Shown: in pieces, positions 35,074 to 45,004 of the stretch | How positions within the stretch are numbered: position 1 is the first letter of the stretch | Layout: the number at the start of each line of letters is the position of its first letter | DNA from: Fictibacillus phosphorivorans | Lineage (GTDB): Bacteria > Bacillota > Bacilli > Bacillales > Fictibacillaceae | Length of the DNA: 64,000 bases | Reading direction: 5' to 3' | Assembly: GCF_001629705.1 (NCBI RefSeq) | Contig: NZ_CP015378.1 | Coordinates: 2,418,001 to 2,482,000, forward strand | The notes under the pieces: generated by a model | Databases searched by the model: none | Seen by the model: the letters and a program-made list of their open reading frames with translations, nothing else | Told to the model about the DNA's origin: nothing | Position numbers and translations under genes: made by a program

Positions 35074-37257
35074 TTATTTTTTCACGAATGAGTGATTAGC
35101 AAACTCAAATCCAATCGTGAAATCTTCCTTTAAAATGAGCATTGCACTAAACTTTTTCTTTTCTTTCGCTTTCGGTTTAAAGCCTTTAATAAGACTAGTT
35201 TTACCCTTCGTACACAGATCTTTCACTTGTTTTTCGGTAATCGTCTTACCAAGTAATTTCCCTGGAAAAGTTTGTTTGCAGCCATTAGCATGTTCTGAGC
35301 AGCGATAATAGGAACGACTTACGCTGATCATTCCTTTTTTACACCGTGGACAAGTAGCAATCGGTTTCTTACTCGCACTTTTAGCCCCATCAATACTCTG
35401 CTGGATAGGTGCAGCATTCAATTGACCAGGTACTTCTTCAATTAATTTATTGAGAAACTTTGCGATACTTCCCAAAAAAGCTTGAGGTGTCCCATCTCCG
35501 TTTCCGATTTTCTTCAAATAGGTTTCCCATTTAGCGGTCATAGATGGACTGGAAAGCAGATTGCCTTCTATGGACTGACACAGAATTTTCCCTTTTTCGG
35601 TTATGTGTACAATGTTCCTCTTCACTTCAATGTATTGGTGCTTTTTAATGGTTTCAATGATTCCACTTCGCGTTGCCTCAGTACCTAAACCTTCTACTTC
35701 TTTCAAAATTTCCATTTCTTCTTCATTCTCAACCGACTTACCACACGTTTTCATCATCGAGATGAGTTGACCTTCTGTATAAGGTTTCGGTGGTGTAGTC
35801 ATTCCTTCTTTCATTTTGACGATACTCTCCACTTGCTCACCTTTTTCAAGTATAGGAAGAGCTTGTGCTGCGTTTTCATCTTTCTTAGCATTTGGGTTTT
35901 CTTTGTCCTTTGAACCATAGTTAAAAAGTTCTTTCCATCCTTTGTTGATCTCTGTTCTTCCTACTGATTCAAAGTCTAGTCCATTCACGCTCGTTGTTAC
36001 TTTTGTCTCTTCATATACGTAATCGTGATGAAACATCGCAAGAGTTGTGTTCAACACTTCAAAGTAAATGTTCTTCTCTTCTATCGATAATCCTTGAATC
36101 TTCGCAGAAGTTGGAACCTGTTTTGTTGGAATGATTGCATAGTGTTCTTGAACCTTCGATCCGTCTACATATCTTTTACTAGGTCGTTTTGAAGCTATAG
36201 TAAAACGATTTTCTATCAAATTTTGATAGGACTCAAGGTTAGCAGTTAGATAAGCAAACTCATTTTCAGTAATGTATTGGGTATCTGTTCTCGGATACGA
36301 TAGGATTTTCTTATCGTACAATTTCTGAACCGTATCGAGAACCTTCTTCGGACTATACTTCCATCTTCTGTTCGCTGTTGCCTGCAACGTAGAGAGCGCG
36401 TGCAACTTTGGAGATTTGATTCGCATCTTCTTTTTTGAAACAGCTTTAATAATACCCGTATCTTTGCCGGTAATCTTGTGCTTTTCTAGCAGCTGTTGGA
36501 CTTCTTCTTGTTTTTCACTTTTAATTTTCGCTTTGCCTCTATACTTTCCGTTTGCGGCCGTAAAGTTCCCTTCAATCTCATAAAAAGGTTTCGGCACAAA
36601 ATTCTCGATCTCGAGGTGCCTCTGGTAGATCAAGTAGGTTGTTGGCGACTGCACCCTACCAATGCTTAAGCTATCCGTGAATCCTTTTTGCTGTAAAAGC
36701 AGCGTATAAAGCCGACTTCCGTTCATGCCAACGAGCCAATCCGAGATCTGACGAGTTTTGGCTTCAGCATATAGCAACAGATCTTTCTCGTTATTATGTA
36801 GATTAGAGAATCCTTTACGAATCTCATCCACTTCTAGAGAGTTAATCCACAGTCGTTTGATGGTTTTCCCTCTCACACCTGTCATATGGTAGATGGAATA
36901 AAAAATGTTCGAACCTTCACGATCCACATCACATCCGTTAATGATGATGTCCGCTTCTTTAAATAAGCGTTTTACTGCATTAAACTGTTCATACTTTCCC
37001 GTTGCGACCTTGAATTCATAACGTTCAGGTAAGATTGGTAAAGAAGACAAGCGCCACGTTCCCCACTCTGATTTATATTCTTTAGGTTGTTTCAGTTCAA
37101 CTAAATGCCCGATACCCCATGTAATCGTTGCCCCATTTGGAAAAATGCTGCATGGGTTTAATTCGATGAACGTTTTATCTTTCTTTTTTATTGTAAAGGC
37201 ATCTGAATAAGCCTTAGCTTGGGATGGTTTTTCTGCTAAAATGACGATTTTACTCAT
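35074..37257 (-). CDS. topB: DNA topoisomerase III
   Basis: A type IA topoisomerase of 727 aa that relaxes and decatenates DNA. The Toprim domain is N-terminal (VILAEKPSQAKAY with Glu; GCDVDREGSNI with the metal-binding DxD); the catalytic Tyr is in LSYPRTDTQYI. The central gate region and a C-terminal single zinc-ribbon-like part (CPRCKKGMISVSRSYYRC) follow. The length is normal for TopB. AAAAAGGTG precedes the ATG. Confidence 0.95.
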   Translation of the reverse strand: MSKIVILAEKPSQAKAYSDAFTIKKKDKTFIELNPCSIFPNGATITWGIGHLVELKQPKEYKSEWGTWRLSSLPILPERYEFKVATGKYEQFNAVKRLFKEADIIINGCDVDREGSNIFYSIYHMTGVRGKTIKRLWINSLEVDEIRKGFSNLHNNEKDLLLYAEAKTRQISDWLVGMNGSRLYTLLLQQKGFTDSLSIGRVQSPTTYLIYQRHLEIENFVPKPFYEIEGNFTAANGKYRGKAKIKSEKQEEVQQLLEKHKITGKDTGIIKAVSKKKMRIKSPKLHALSTLQATANRRWKYSPKKVLDTVQKLYDKKILSYPRTDTQYITENEFAYLTANLESYQNLIENRFTIASKRPSKRYVDGSKVQEHYAIIPTKQVPTSAKIQGLSIEEKNIYFEVLNTTLAMFHHDYVYEETKVTTSVNGLDFESVGRTEINKGWKELFNYGSKDKENPNAKKDENAAQALPILEKGEQVESIVKMKEGMTTPPKPYTEGQLISMMKTCGKSVENEEEMEILKEVEGLGTEATRSGIIETIKKHQYIEVKRNIVHITEKGKILCQSIEGNLLSSPSMTAKWETYLKKIGNGDGTPQAFLGSIAKFLNKLIEEVPGQLNAAPIQQSIDGAKSASKKPIATCPRCKKGMISVSRSYYRCSEHANGCKQTFPGKLLGKTITEKQVKDLCTKGKTSLIKGFKPKAKEKKKFSAMLILKEDFTIGFEFANHSFVKK

Positions 37258-37324
37258 AGGAATTCACCTTTTTACTGAATTTTTTACTATAGAAAAAGAA
37301 AATAAGGGAAGCGATACACCACCC

Positions 37325-37968
37325 TTACTCTCGTCTCATATATTGCAAGCTTTCTATGTACACATTAATTCGTTCAATCCACGGATGTCCTTTTGGGTAT
37401 TGAATCATTATTGATTTCCTTAGCCATTCTCGACTTGTATCCTTTAATAGTGGCAAGACATTTTCTAAGTCTACCATGTCTTTTTCTCGGATCACCGAAC
37501 TTCCACCTTTATATAAAAGTTGAATTTCTGGTTTTATGTATGGAACTCCTGCAGAAGTTTTCAAGTCAATATCCGTTAGCTTTCTTCTTATTGTACCATT
37601 TCGTTTGTAAATCCAATAATCATTCTCTGAATCTAGGATCATCACTTGAAAAGCCCAGCTAGACTCTCCGTTTTTCTTAAACCAGAGATTATCAAAATGA
37701 GCTTCTAGCTTTTCGTTTATGTTCCAAGGGTTAATTTTCCTTTGAATGCTTTATACCCTTCCCAGTTACTTGCCAAATATCTCTGTAAAAGGAGATGTTG
37801 CGATCTCAAAATAACAACATCGATATCATCATGTTCTCGTGTAATTCTTTCGAGATACAAATCCAATGCTCAGCCACCAGCAATCCACCATTGGATAGGA
37901 ATCGGGCTGAATATTTCTTGGATTTTGTCGACCGAAAGTGGTTTCCAGTGTTCTTTGTTTTCGCTCAT
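37325..37968 (-). pseudogene. Nucleotidyltransferase (aminoglycoside adenylyltransferase-like), broken
   Basis: The frame from ATG 37968 reads WWIAGG, then TGA at 37872-37870, then ALDLYLERITREHDDIDVVIL, the classic nucleotidyltransferase active site (GGWALD...D-D-x-D) with Trp33 turned to stop. About 60 codons later the reading shifts: restoring one A in an A run near 37735 joins it to the C-terminal frame (NINEKLEAHFDNLW...). With both repairs the gene is exactly 215 codons. It follows the 84-aa membrane protein gene by 7 nt. Two lesions make a true pseudogene more likely than one error. Confidence 0.85.
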
Positions 37969-37975
37969 TTTAACC

Positions 37976-38230
37976 TCAATGTCTCTTATTATTTTTATAC
38001 ATTGATTTCAACTTCATATATGTCCCTATTAACAAAATGGTAATTAGAGCACTTTCGAACGCTTTTACTAATAATACAAAAAGTAGTCGCCCGATGTCTT
38101 CCATTTCAGATAATTCATAGTATTGAAGTTCTTGTCCATATAAAACTTCATTAATAACCATCAAGATCATGACAATCGGGAACAGATACCAATAGTATTT
38201 CTTAAGATTGTCTGGTATTGAGAACTCCAT
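37976..38230 (-). CDS. Membrane protein, 84 aa
   Basis: Two TM helices (about 14-30 and 49-69), with an acidic tyrosine-rich loop (YYELSEMEDIG) between and a basic C-terminus. TGGAGG precedes the ATG. It is the first gene of a two-gene unit whose second gene is the broken nucleotidyltransferase. No family recognised. Confidence 0.55.
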   Translation of the reverse strand: MEFSIPDNLKKYYWYLFPIVMILMVINEVLYGQELQYYELSEMEDIGRLLFVLLVKAFESALITILLIGTYMKLKSMYKNNKRH

Positions 38231-38363
38231 ACTATTCCTCCAGTCAATATAAATTAACTGATCATTTCTTATATTAACTATAAACCATCATTGGATTCCA
38301 ATCATTTCAAATTTATTAGTATTCCTCAATCATTATTCATTGTTCCCAACATATTTCTTCAAG

Positions 38364-38390
38364 TTGTAATACTATTCATTACATTTACAA
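38364..38390. promoter_or_regulatory. Inverted repeat upstream of the ABC/phosphoesterase operon
   Basis: TGTAAT-7 nt-ATTACA is nested inside TTGTAA...TTACAA. It lies ~124 nt before the operon start and is a candidate site for the DeoR-type regulator of the operon. Confidence 0.4.
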
Positions 38391-38513
38391 TTCTGATATA
38401 CAAATTTACAAAATCGTTACTTCTTATTAATTTGGTTTTTACGTTTGTTTTGTAGAATCAAATTGTCAAATGCAACATCATTCAAACACAAAAACAACAC
38501 GGAGGGTCCCAAA

Positions 38514-39608
38514 ATGAAACTGAACAACTTTGCAAAAACATCGATTGCAAGTTTGCTATCCATTTCACTTTTAGCAGGCTGTGGTCAGAGTAATGATAAT
38601 AAAGACAAGACTCAAGAAAATCAAAATTTAAGTTTAGAACAGATCACTAAAAAGGCGAAAGAAGAAGGTCAAGTGGACAGTGTGGGTATGCCTGATTCAT
38701 GGGCAAACTGGATTGAAACATGGAAAGATATCAAAACAAAATACGGGATTAATCATAAAGACACTGACATGTCTAGTGCTGAGGAGTTAGCGAAATTTGA
38801 ATCAGCTGGACCAGGTGGACCGGATATTGGAGACGTTGGTCTATCATTCGGACCACTTGCAAAAGAAAAAGGATTGACACAACCTTATAAGACCGAAAAT
38901 TGGGATGACATCCCTAAATGGGCAAAAGATAAAGAGGGTCATTGGGCTGCAAGTTACCAAGGTACCATCTCATTTATCACGGATAAAGACCGTGTTAAGA
39001 ATCCCCCTAAGTCTTGGGCTGACCTAGAAAAAGGAAACTATAAGGTCGCGGTCGGAGACGTTATGAAGGCTAATCAGGCACAATTTGCTGTTCTAGCGGC
39101 TGCTATGGCAAATGGCGGAGATGAAAAAGATATTAAACCTGGAATTAAGTATTTCGCTAAACTTGCGAAAGATAACAGACTCTCTGTTTCTGATGTTACA
39201 GTTGCGAACTTAGAAAAAGGAGAGGTAGACGTTGCGATCTTATGGGATTTCAATTCTCTAGGATACCGTGATCAAATTGATAAAAATCGTTTTGAAGTAA
39301 CGATTCCAAATGATGTTTCTGTTGTGAGTGGTTATACAACCATCATCAATAAGGACGCAAAACATCCTAATGCTGCTAAGTTAACAAGAGAATTTATTCT
39401 CTCTGACGAAGGACAAGCTAATCTGGCACGAGGTTATGCACGACCGATACGAGAAAACGTAGAAATCCCAGCAGATGCTAAAAGCAAGTTACTTCCAGAA
39501 GATATGTACAAAAATGCAAAACCCGTTAAAGATATGAAAAAGTGGGATGAAACGATGAAATCACTACCACAAATGTGGCAAGAGAAGGTTCTCATCAATG
39601 TCAAATAA
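38514..39608 (+). CDS. ABC transporter substrate-binding lipoprotein (PotD/AfuA/PhnS-like)
   Basis: A lipobox (LLAGC) ends the signal peptide at about residue 21. The 364-aa type II periplasmic-binding fold resembles the iron(III)/thiamine/2-aminoethylphosphonate-binding branch (PDIGDVGLSFGP, KNPPKSWADLEKGNYKVAVGD, NKDAKHPNAAKLTREFILSDEGQ). ATG 38514 with GGAGGG. First gene of a seven-gene operon; it overlaps the phosphoesterase gene by 11 nt. Its ligand is probably an organophosphorus compound, judged from the neighbours. Confidence 0.85.
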   Translation: MKLNNFAKTSIASLLSISLLAGCGQSNDNKDKTQENQNLSLEQITKKAKEEGQVDSVGMPDSWANWIETWKDIKTKYGINHKDTDMSSAEELAKFESAGPGGPDIGDVGLSFGPLAKEKGLTQPYKTENWDDIPKWAKDKEGHWAASYQGTISFITDKDRVKNPPKSWADLEKGNYKVAVGDVMKANQAQFAVLAAAMANGGDEKDIKPGIKYFAKLAKDNRLSVSDVTVANLEKGEVDVAILWDFNSLGYRDQIDKNRFEVTIPNDVSVVSGYTTIINKDAKHPNAAKLTREFILSDEGQANLARGYARPIRENVEIPADAKSKLLPEDMYKNAKPVKDMKKWDETMKSLPQMWQEKVLINVK

Positions 39609-40422
39609 ACTAGCGTTTATCATGTTAGATGGCCTTCAATATAAAACAGCCGTTGAACAGATGGGCTATCTAGGTCACTTAGTCGAACAGAAAATAGCTG
39701 CTCGTTATCTTGTTAAATCTGAAGTGCCAAGTATGTCGAGACCTCTATATGAGGTCTTGCTTACTGGTACTCTACCTCATAAAAATGGCATATTAACGAA
39801 TCAGACGGTTCGTTTATCAAAAGAAGAAAGTTTGTTTCATTTAACAAAAAAGAACGGATTAACAAACGCAACAGCTTCCTACTATTGGGTAAGCGAACTT
39901 TACAACAAAGCACCATTTGTACAATTAACCGACCGTTTTCAAAATGACGAGAATAGAGCCATTCAACATGGTATTTTTTATTCAGAAGATCACTATCCTG
40001 ACTCTCATTTATTTGCAGACGCACATTATTTAATGGAAACATATCAACCTGATTTTTTATATGTTCACTCTATGAACATTGACGATACGGGACATAAATT
40101 TACAGCAGACTCTAAAGAGTACAGAGGATCAGCCATTCGTGCGGATATTATACTAGCTAATATCTTACCTCTTTGGATAGAAAACGGTTATCAAATTATC
40201 ATTACGGCCGATCATGGCATGAACGATGACGGTGACCACGGTGGAACATTGAATGATGTTAGGGATGTTCCTCTTCTCGTGATTTCAGACAAAGTACGAC
40301 CTGATGATTATGATCAGGTGGTCAAACAGTTAAACTTGGCACCGTTGGCTTGTCACTTGTTAGGGATAACACCTTCTAAAGAGATGATAAAGGTTGAACT
40401 TCCTGGTTTATTGAATCAGTAA
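39598..40422 (+). CDS. Alkaline phosphatase superfamily (NPP-like) phosphoesterase
   Basis: The 274-aa protein has the two-metal site pattern: AFIMLDGL (Asp ligand), the nucleophile region VPSMSRPLYEVLLTG, HSMNIDDTGHKF (Asp/His ligands) and TADHGMNDDGDHGG. It is closest in layout to nucleotide pyrophosphatase/phosphodiesterases and phosphonoacetate hydrolases. No signal peptide, so it acts on an imported substrate. AGAAGG precedes the ATG. Placement right after the binding protein suggests it processes the transported ligand. Confidence 0.85.
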   Translation: MSNKLAFIMLDGLQYKTAVEQMGYLGHLVEQKIAARYLVKSEVPSMSRPLYEVLLTGTLPHKNGILTNQTVRLSKEESLFHLTKKNGLTNATASYYWVSELYNKAPFVQLTDRFQNDENRAIQHGIFYSEDHYPDSHLFADAHYLMETYQPDFLYVHSMNIDDTGHKFTADSKEYRGSAIRADIILANILPLWIENGYQIIITADHGMNDDGDHGGTLNDVRDVPLLVISDKVRPDDYDQVVKQLNLAPLACHLLGITPSKEMIKVELPGLLNQ

Positions 40423-40441
40423 CGTAAGGTGGTTATAACAG

Positions 40442-41290
40442 ATGAAGAAAAAAACAAATGGATTTTTATGGTTATCCGCAACACCTTTTTTTGTTTTGAT
40501 TATTGGTTTCTTATTTCTTCCGTTCATTGCGATGATCATCTCAAGCTTTAAAAAAAATGGCGAAGCCGGTTTTTCTCTATTTAACTACACTGAAGTTTTT
40601 ACAAATAAATTTTATCTATAGGCAATAGGAAATTCGGTATTGATCTCTTTCACTGCCAGTTTGATTGGGATAATAGTAGCCGTATTCGTTGCTTACTCGT
40701 TTACAAAGTTCTCACCAAAAGTTCAAGAGCGATTGTTGTTACTCGCGAATATGACTTCAAACTTCGCTGGAGTCCCTTTGGCATTTGCTTACATTGTTCT
40801 ATTAGGGACAAGCGGATTATTTACGATATTATTTAACGAACTAAGCATCGGTTTTCTTCAAGGATTTAATCTATACTCTTGGTTTGGATTAGTCATTATC
40901 TATATCTATTTTCAGATTCCGCTTGCTATCATGCTCTTATACCCGATCTATCTCGGGATAGAAAAAAGGTGGAAAGAAGCAGCAACCTTATTGGGAGCTT
41001 CTCCCCTGCAATTTTGGTTGAAGATCGGTATTCCGTTCATCTTACCCGGAATCGCTGGGACTTTTAGTATCCTTTTTGCGAATGCGATGGGAGCATACGC
41101 GACTGCTTATGCTCTTGTAGGGAGTAATTTCAATCTCCTTCCTATAAGGATTGGAGCTTTGATATCAGGTGATATTTTCGCACAACCTGAATTAGGTAGT
41201 GCGCTAGCTGTATTTTTAGGAGTTTCGATGATTATCGCTCTTCTGATCAATGAATGGCTTATGCGTCTTGTAAGGAGGGATTTAGCGTGA
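40442..41290 (+). pseudogene. ABC transporter permease interrupted by in-frame TAG
   Basis: From ATG 40442 (AAGGTGG upstream) the frame encodes the first TM helix and periplasmic stretch (NYTEVFTNKFYL), meets TAG at 40619-40621, and continues without frame change as AIGNSVLISFTASL... to TGA at 41290. The joined protein would be 282 aa, a normal permease with the EAA loop (EAATLLGASPLQFWLKIGIPFILPG). CAG to TAG (Gln60) is the simplest explanation. Either a point-mutated pseudogene, readthrough, or a sequencing error. Confidence 0.85.
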
Positions 41291-42090
41291 AGGAAAACAA
41301 GCGTACCCATAAAATCATTGTAACGATTACGTTTTTGTATTTATTTATTCCATTGTTAGCGACTTTTCTTTATTCCTTATCTACAACTTGGAACGAGACG
41401 ATTCTTCCAGAAGGATTAACACTAAAATGGTTTGTAGACCTATATAACGATCCACGTTTTATTGACGCACTATGGCGAACGATCCAACTTACAGGAGGAA
41501 CGATGATCGTTTCTATTTTAATCATGGTTCCTGCTATATTCGCCATTACGGTTTATGCTCCCAAATATGAAAAATGGTTACAGACCATCGTTCTTTTTCC
41601 TTATGCTATGCCAGGAGTAGTAGCCGCAGTTGGGTTATTAAGTATTTATTCAAAGAGTAGTATACCAATGGTTATTGTTCTTGCAGGATCTTATTTTGTT
41701 CTAATCCTTCCCTTTATGTATCAAGGTGTGAGAAATAGTTTAAGAACAGTAAACGCAAAAACACTTGTAGAAGCAGCTGAACTTTTAGGTGCATCTCGAA
41801 GTACAGCTTTTTGGAAAGTGATTGTACCGAACATAACACCTGGTATCATGGTGAGTTCACTCTTATCATTTTCAGTATTGTTTGGTGAGTTTGTTCTTGC
41901 CAATATCTTAGTAGGTGGAAGTTTTGAAACGATTCAGATCTATTTGTACCGTCGATTGAGAGAATCTGGACATTTATCGAGTGCTATTGTCGTCTCATAT
42001 TTCTTATTGTTACTCGTACTAAGTTGGATCATGGTTAGATTTAGTCGTAGAGGAACCTTGAAATTAAAGAAAAAGGAGCCGATCGTATGA
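41287..42090 (+). CDS. ABC transporter permease, second subunit
   Basis: The 267-aa protein has six TM helices and the cytoplasmic EAA loop (VEAAELLGASRSTAFWKVIVPNI) that contacts the ATPase. The start is GTG 41287 with AAGGAGGG; it overlaps the stop of the first permease. Member of the CysTW/PotBC-type import permeases. Confidence 0.88.
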   Translation: MKENKRTHKIIVTITFLYLFIPLLATFLYSLSTTWNETILPEGLTLKWFVDLYNDPRFIDALWRTIQLTGGTMIVSILIMVPAIFAITVYAPKYEKWLQTIVLFPYAMPGVVAAVGLLSIYSKSSIPMVIVLAGSYFVLILPFMYQGVRNSLRTVNAKTLVEAAELLGASRSTAFWKVIVPNITPGIMVSSLLSFSVLFGEFVLANILVGGSFETIQIYLYRRLRESGHLSSAIVVSYFLLLLVLSWIMVRFSRRGTLKLKKKEPIV

Positions 42091-43094
42091 GTTTTTTAAC
42101 AATCAACAACCTTTCTTTAGCCTTTGGTGAAGTAAAAGTATTAAAAGAACTCTCTTTATCCATTGAAGAAGGTGAACTCGTCACCCTCCTCGGCCCGAGT
42201 GGATGTGGGAAATCAACCCTCCTCCGCTCCATTGCAGGATTAGTCGATCCGGACAATGGATCTATTGTTATTGATGATAAAGAGGTCATATCGATGAATC
42301 CAAAGGACCGAGAAGTAGGTATGGTGTTTCAATCATACGCTCTTTTTCCGAACTTAACCGTAGAAGATAATATTGCTTTTGGTTTAAAAATGAAAAAGTT
42401 GAACAAAGGCGAGATTCAAAAGAAAGTGAAAAATATGATAGACCTAGTCGGTTTAAACGGAAAGGAAAGTTCTTATCCACGTGAGCTATCAGGAGGACAG
42501 CAACAACGGGCAGCGTTGGCTAGAGCCATTGTGGTAGAACCAAAAGTTCTTCTATTAGATGAACCTCTGAGTGCTTTAGATGCACAGATTCGAGCTAGAC
42601 TTCAGAATCAAATCAGAGACATCCAACAAAAACTAGGAATCACAATGGTTTTCGTCACTCATGATCAAGAAGAAGCAATGGCGATTTCTGATCGTATATT
42701 CTTAATGAATAATGGAGAGATCGCTCAGAGTGGCTCTCCTGTCGAGATATATACACGTCCAAACAGTGAGTTTGTTGCACGTTTTATGGGTCATTATAAC
42801 GTGTTGCATGCTGACGAGCTACAACAGATTATAGGTTTTGATGCTGGATTCCAGGGAAATCTATTTGGTATTCGCCCTGAAGCATTTACCGAAACGAACA
42901 TTCACGCTAACGCCCTTACAGTTACAGGTGAAGTACAGAAAGTATCGTTACTCGGTAATGTTGTTCGGTATCAGTTAAGATCGGGCACCCAACATTTTTC
43001 TGCAGAACATCTGCATAGAAGTCAAGAGTATACGAAGAGCGGTGATGTTAAAACCCTTTATCTCTCAAAAGAGGATGTGATTCCACTAACATGA
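42087..43094 (+). CDS. ABC transporter ATP-binding protein (PotA/FbpC type)
   Basis: Walker A GPSGCGKST (about 36-44), Q-loop VFQSYALFPNLTV, signature LSGGQQQRAALARA, Walker B VLLLDEPLSALD, H-loop THDQEEAMAISD, and a C-terminal TOBE-like part (~250-335). 335 aa. ATGA overlap with the permease. It energises the importer. Confidence 0.92.
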   Translation: MSFLTINNLSLAFGEVKVLKELSLSIEEGELVTLLGPSGCGKSTLLRSIAGLVDPDNGSIVIDDKEVISMNPKDREVGMVFQSYALFPNLTVEDNIAFGLKMKKLNKGEIQKKVKNMIDLVGLNGKESSYPRELSGGQQQRAALARAIVVEPKVLLLDEPLSALDAQIRARLQNQIRDIQQKLGITMVFVTHDQEEAMAISDRIFLMNNGEIAQSGSPVEIYTRPNSEFVARFMGHYNVLHADELQQIIGFDAGFQGNLFGIRPEAFTETNIHANALTVTGEVQKVSLLGNVVRYQLRSGTQHFSAEHLHRSQEYTKSGDVKTLYLSKEDVIPLT

Positions 43095-43894
43095 ACATCG
43101 TTTCAGAGAAAAGACGGTTTGAAATCTTAAATCAACTCGAGACGAACGGAAAAGTTTTTGTTACTCAATTAGCGGATGATTTTGGAGTAACACCCGAGAC
43201 GATCAGAAGAGATTTACATGAATTAGAACAAAAAGGTATCTTGAAACGTGTGCATGGAGGAGCGGTTAAATCTGCTAGCATGCATTATGAACCACCTTTT
43301 ACAAAAAGACAGAACACAAGCGCTCATGAAAAAAAGAAAATCGGTCAAAAAGCAGCTTCCACCATTAATGATGGCGAAACTATCGTCCTTGATGGCGGAA
43401 CTACTACCCTAGAACTAGCAAAAGGCATCAAGGGTGTGAAACAACTTACCGTATTGACCAATTCGATGGCAGCCGCTCACGTCTTAAATAACTCCCTTTT
43501 TACTAAAAGGTTTGAAGGCAGTGTGATCTTAATCGGTGGAACATTGAACGCTGCGCAACAATCCGTTTCAGGTTCTATGGCTATTGCTTTTCTAGAACAA
43601 TATAGGGTCGATAAAGCTTATCTTTCATGTGGTGGAGTTTCTATGGATGTTGTAACGGATTATGATAACGAGGAAGCTCTTATATCAAAAAAGATGATTG
43701 AGATTGCTCAAAGCAGTTATTTGTTAGCCGATCATTCAAAGTTTAACAGACATTCCTTTTCAGTAATTGCACCCATTGAGCGGTTTCAACATATCATTAC
43801 GGATGTTCCCTCTATTGAAGGCTGGGATCATTACATTGAAGAGACAGGGATAGATTGGATTGTAGCAAAGGAGGCGGCATCTATTGAAAGTTGA
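43091..43894 (+). CDS. DeoR/GlpR-family regulator
   Basis: N-terminal DeoR helix-turn-helix (QLADDFGVTPETIRRDLHELEQKG, about 24-46 region) and a DeoRC sensor domain with the sugar-phosphate site pattern (VLDGGTTTLELA; LIGGTLNAAQQSVSG; CGGVSMD). 267 aa. ATGA overlap with the ATPase gene. Members sense phosphorylated sugars or related phosphates; it likely controls this operon, perhaps through the dyad at 38364. Confidence 0.9.
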   Translation: MNIVSEKRRFEILNQLETNGKVFVTQLADDFGVTPETIRRDLHELEQKGILKRVHGGAVKSASMHYEPPFTKRQNTSAHEKKKIGQKAASTINDGETIVLDGGTTTLELAKGIKGVKQLTVLTNSMAAAHVLNNSLFTKRFEGSVILIGGTLNAAQQSVSGSMAIAFLEQYRVDKAYLSCGGVSMDVVTDYDNEEALISKKMIEIAQSSYLLADHSKFNRHSFSVIAPIERFQHIITDVPSIEGWDHYIEETGIDWIVAKEAASIES

Positions 43895-44879
43895 TTATCA
43901 TTTACATCTAGAAGAAGGGCCATATTCCTTTCGATGGCTAGACCGAACTAACCTTTCATTAGATCACTTTCATCCATTACAAGAAAAACCACATACGATT
44001 GAGTGGTTAAAAAAAGCGGAATCTAGAATCAATAACAGATTAAATAAAGGATGTTATTCAGAAGAATGGCTCGATCTCTATTTAGAAGAAGCTCTTAATA
44101 AGGGAATCAAAGAAGTGGGAATCGTCGACCACCTTTATCGGTTCCGTGAAACCAGGACTTATTACGAAAAATATATGGATGTAACTTCTCCGGAGATCGG
44201 AGCTCTTCAACAAAAGTGGCTTGACCAGGTTATGACAGAATCCATCTACGAGTTTGTTACAGCTATTAATCAGGCAAAGAAACGATGGGAACAAAAAGGC
44301 GTTATCCTCCGATTGGGTATAGAAAGTGATTATTTCCCTGGATGTGAGGATGAGCTCAGAGAACTATTATCACTGGTAGAGTGGGATTATGTGATCGGAT
44401 CGGTCCATTTCTTGAACGGATGGGGTTTTGACAACCCTGAAACACAAGACCGATTCAAGAGTTTAGACCTACTCAAAACGTATGAAGAGTTCTTTGGAGT
44501 AGTTGAAATGGCGATAAAGAGTAACCTCTTTGACTTTGTAGCGCATCTTGATAATCTTAAGGTCTTTAACCATCGCCCAGATGAAAAGAAGCTAATGCCT
44601 TTTTATCATCAAATTGCCGATGCTTTAGTTGAAACAGACACAGCAACCGAGATCAATGCAGGTCTCTTTTATCGCTATCCGGTAAAAGAGATGTGTCCAA
44701 GTCCACAATTCCTATCGGTTCTTGTTGATAAAGGCGTCCTATTTACTTTATCATCTGATGCTCATTTTCCAGATGATTTAGGGAAGCACGTACCAGACAA
44801 CTTAAAGACCTTAAAAAATTCAGGTTATTCAGAGATTGTGACTTTCAATAAAAGAAAACGAGTAATGAAAACTATATAA
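43884..44879 (+). CDS. PHP-domain phosphoesterase (histidinol-phosphatase-like)
   Basis: The PHP metal motifs are DYHLHLE (about 3-9), GIVDHLYRF, the GIESDYFPGCED Glu region, IGSVHFLNGW, FDFVAHLDNLKVF and SSDAHFPDDLG. 331 aa. PHP proteins include histidinol phosphatase and cyclic phosphodiesterases. No his genes are near; the operon context points to a phosphate ester derived from the imported ligand. TTG start with GGAGG, overlapping the regulator gene by 11 nt. Confidence 0.85.
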   Translation: MKVDYHLHLEEGPYSFRWLDRTNLSLDHFHPLQEKPHTIEWLKKAESRINNRLNKGCYSEEWLDLYLEEALNKGIKEVGIVDHLYRFRETRTYYEKYMDVTSPEIGALQQKWLDQVMTESIYEFVTAINQAKKRWEQKGVILRLGIESDYFPGCEDELRELLSLVEWDYVIGSVHFLNGWGFDNPETQDRFKSLDLLKTYEEFFGVVEMAIKSNLFDFVAHLDNLKVFNHRPDEKKLMPFYHQIADALVETDTATEINAGLFYRYPVKEMCPSPQFLSVLVDKGVLFTLSSDAHFPDDLGKHVPDNLKTLKNSGYSEIVTFNKRKRVMKTI

Positions 44880-44903
44880 ATTTTAGCTAAGATAATCCAA
44901 AAT

Positions 44904-44945
44904 AGGACAAGTTGAGATGATACTCTCTTACTTGTCCTTTTTATA
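44904..44945 (+). terminator. Terminator of the ABC/phosphoesterase operon
   Basis: A 9-bp stem AGGACAAGT/ACTTGTCCT, then TTTTATAT. Confidence 0.75.
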
Positions 44946-45004
44946 TAGTTATTTACAAATCTTTATCCTTGTTAGGCAGTTCGATGTAAAAATCAGTTTT
45001 TGGA

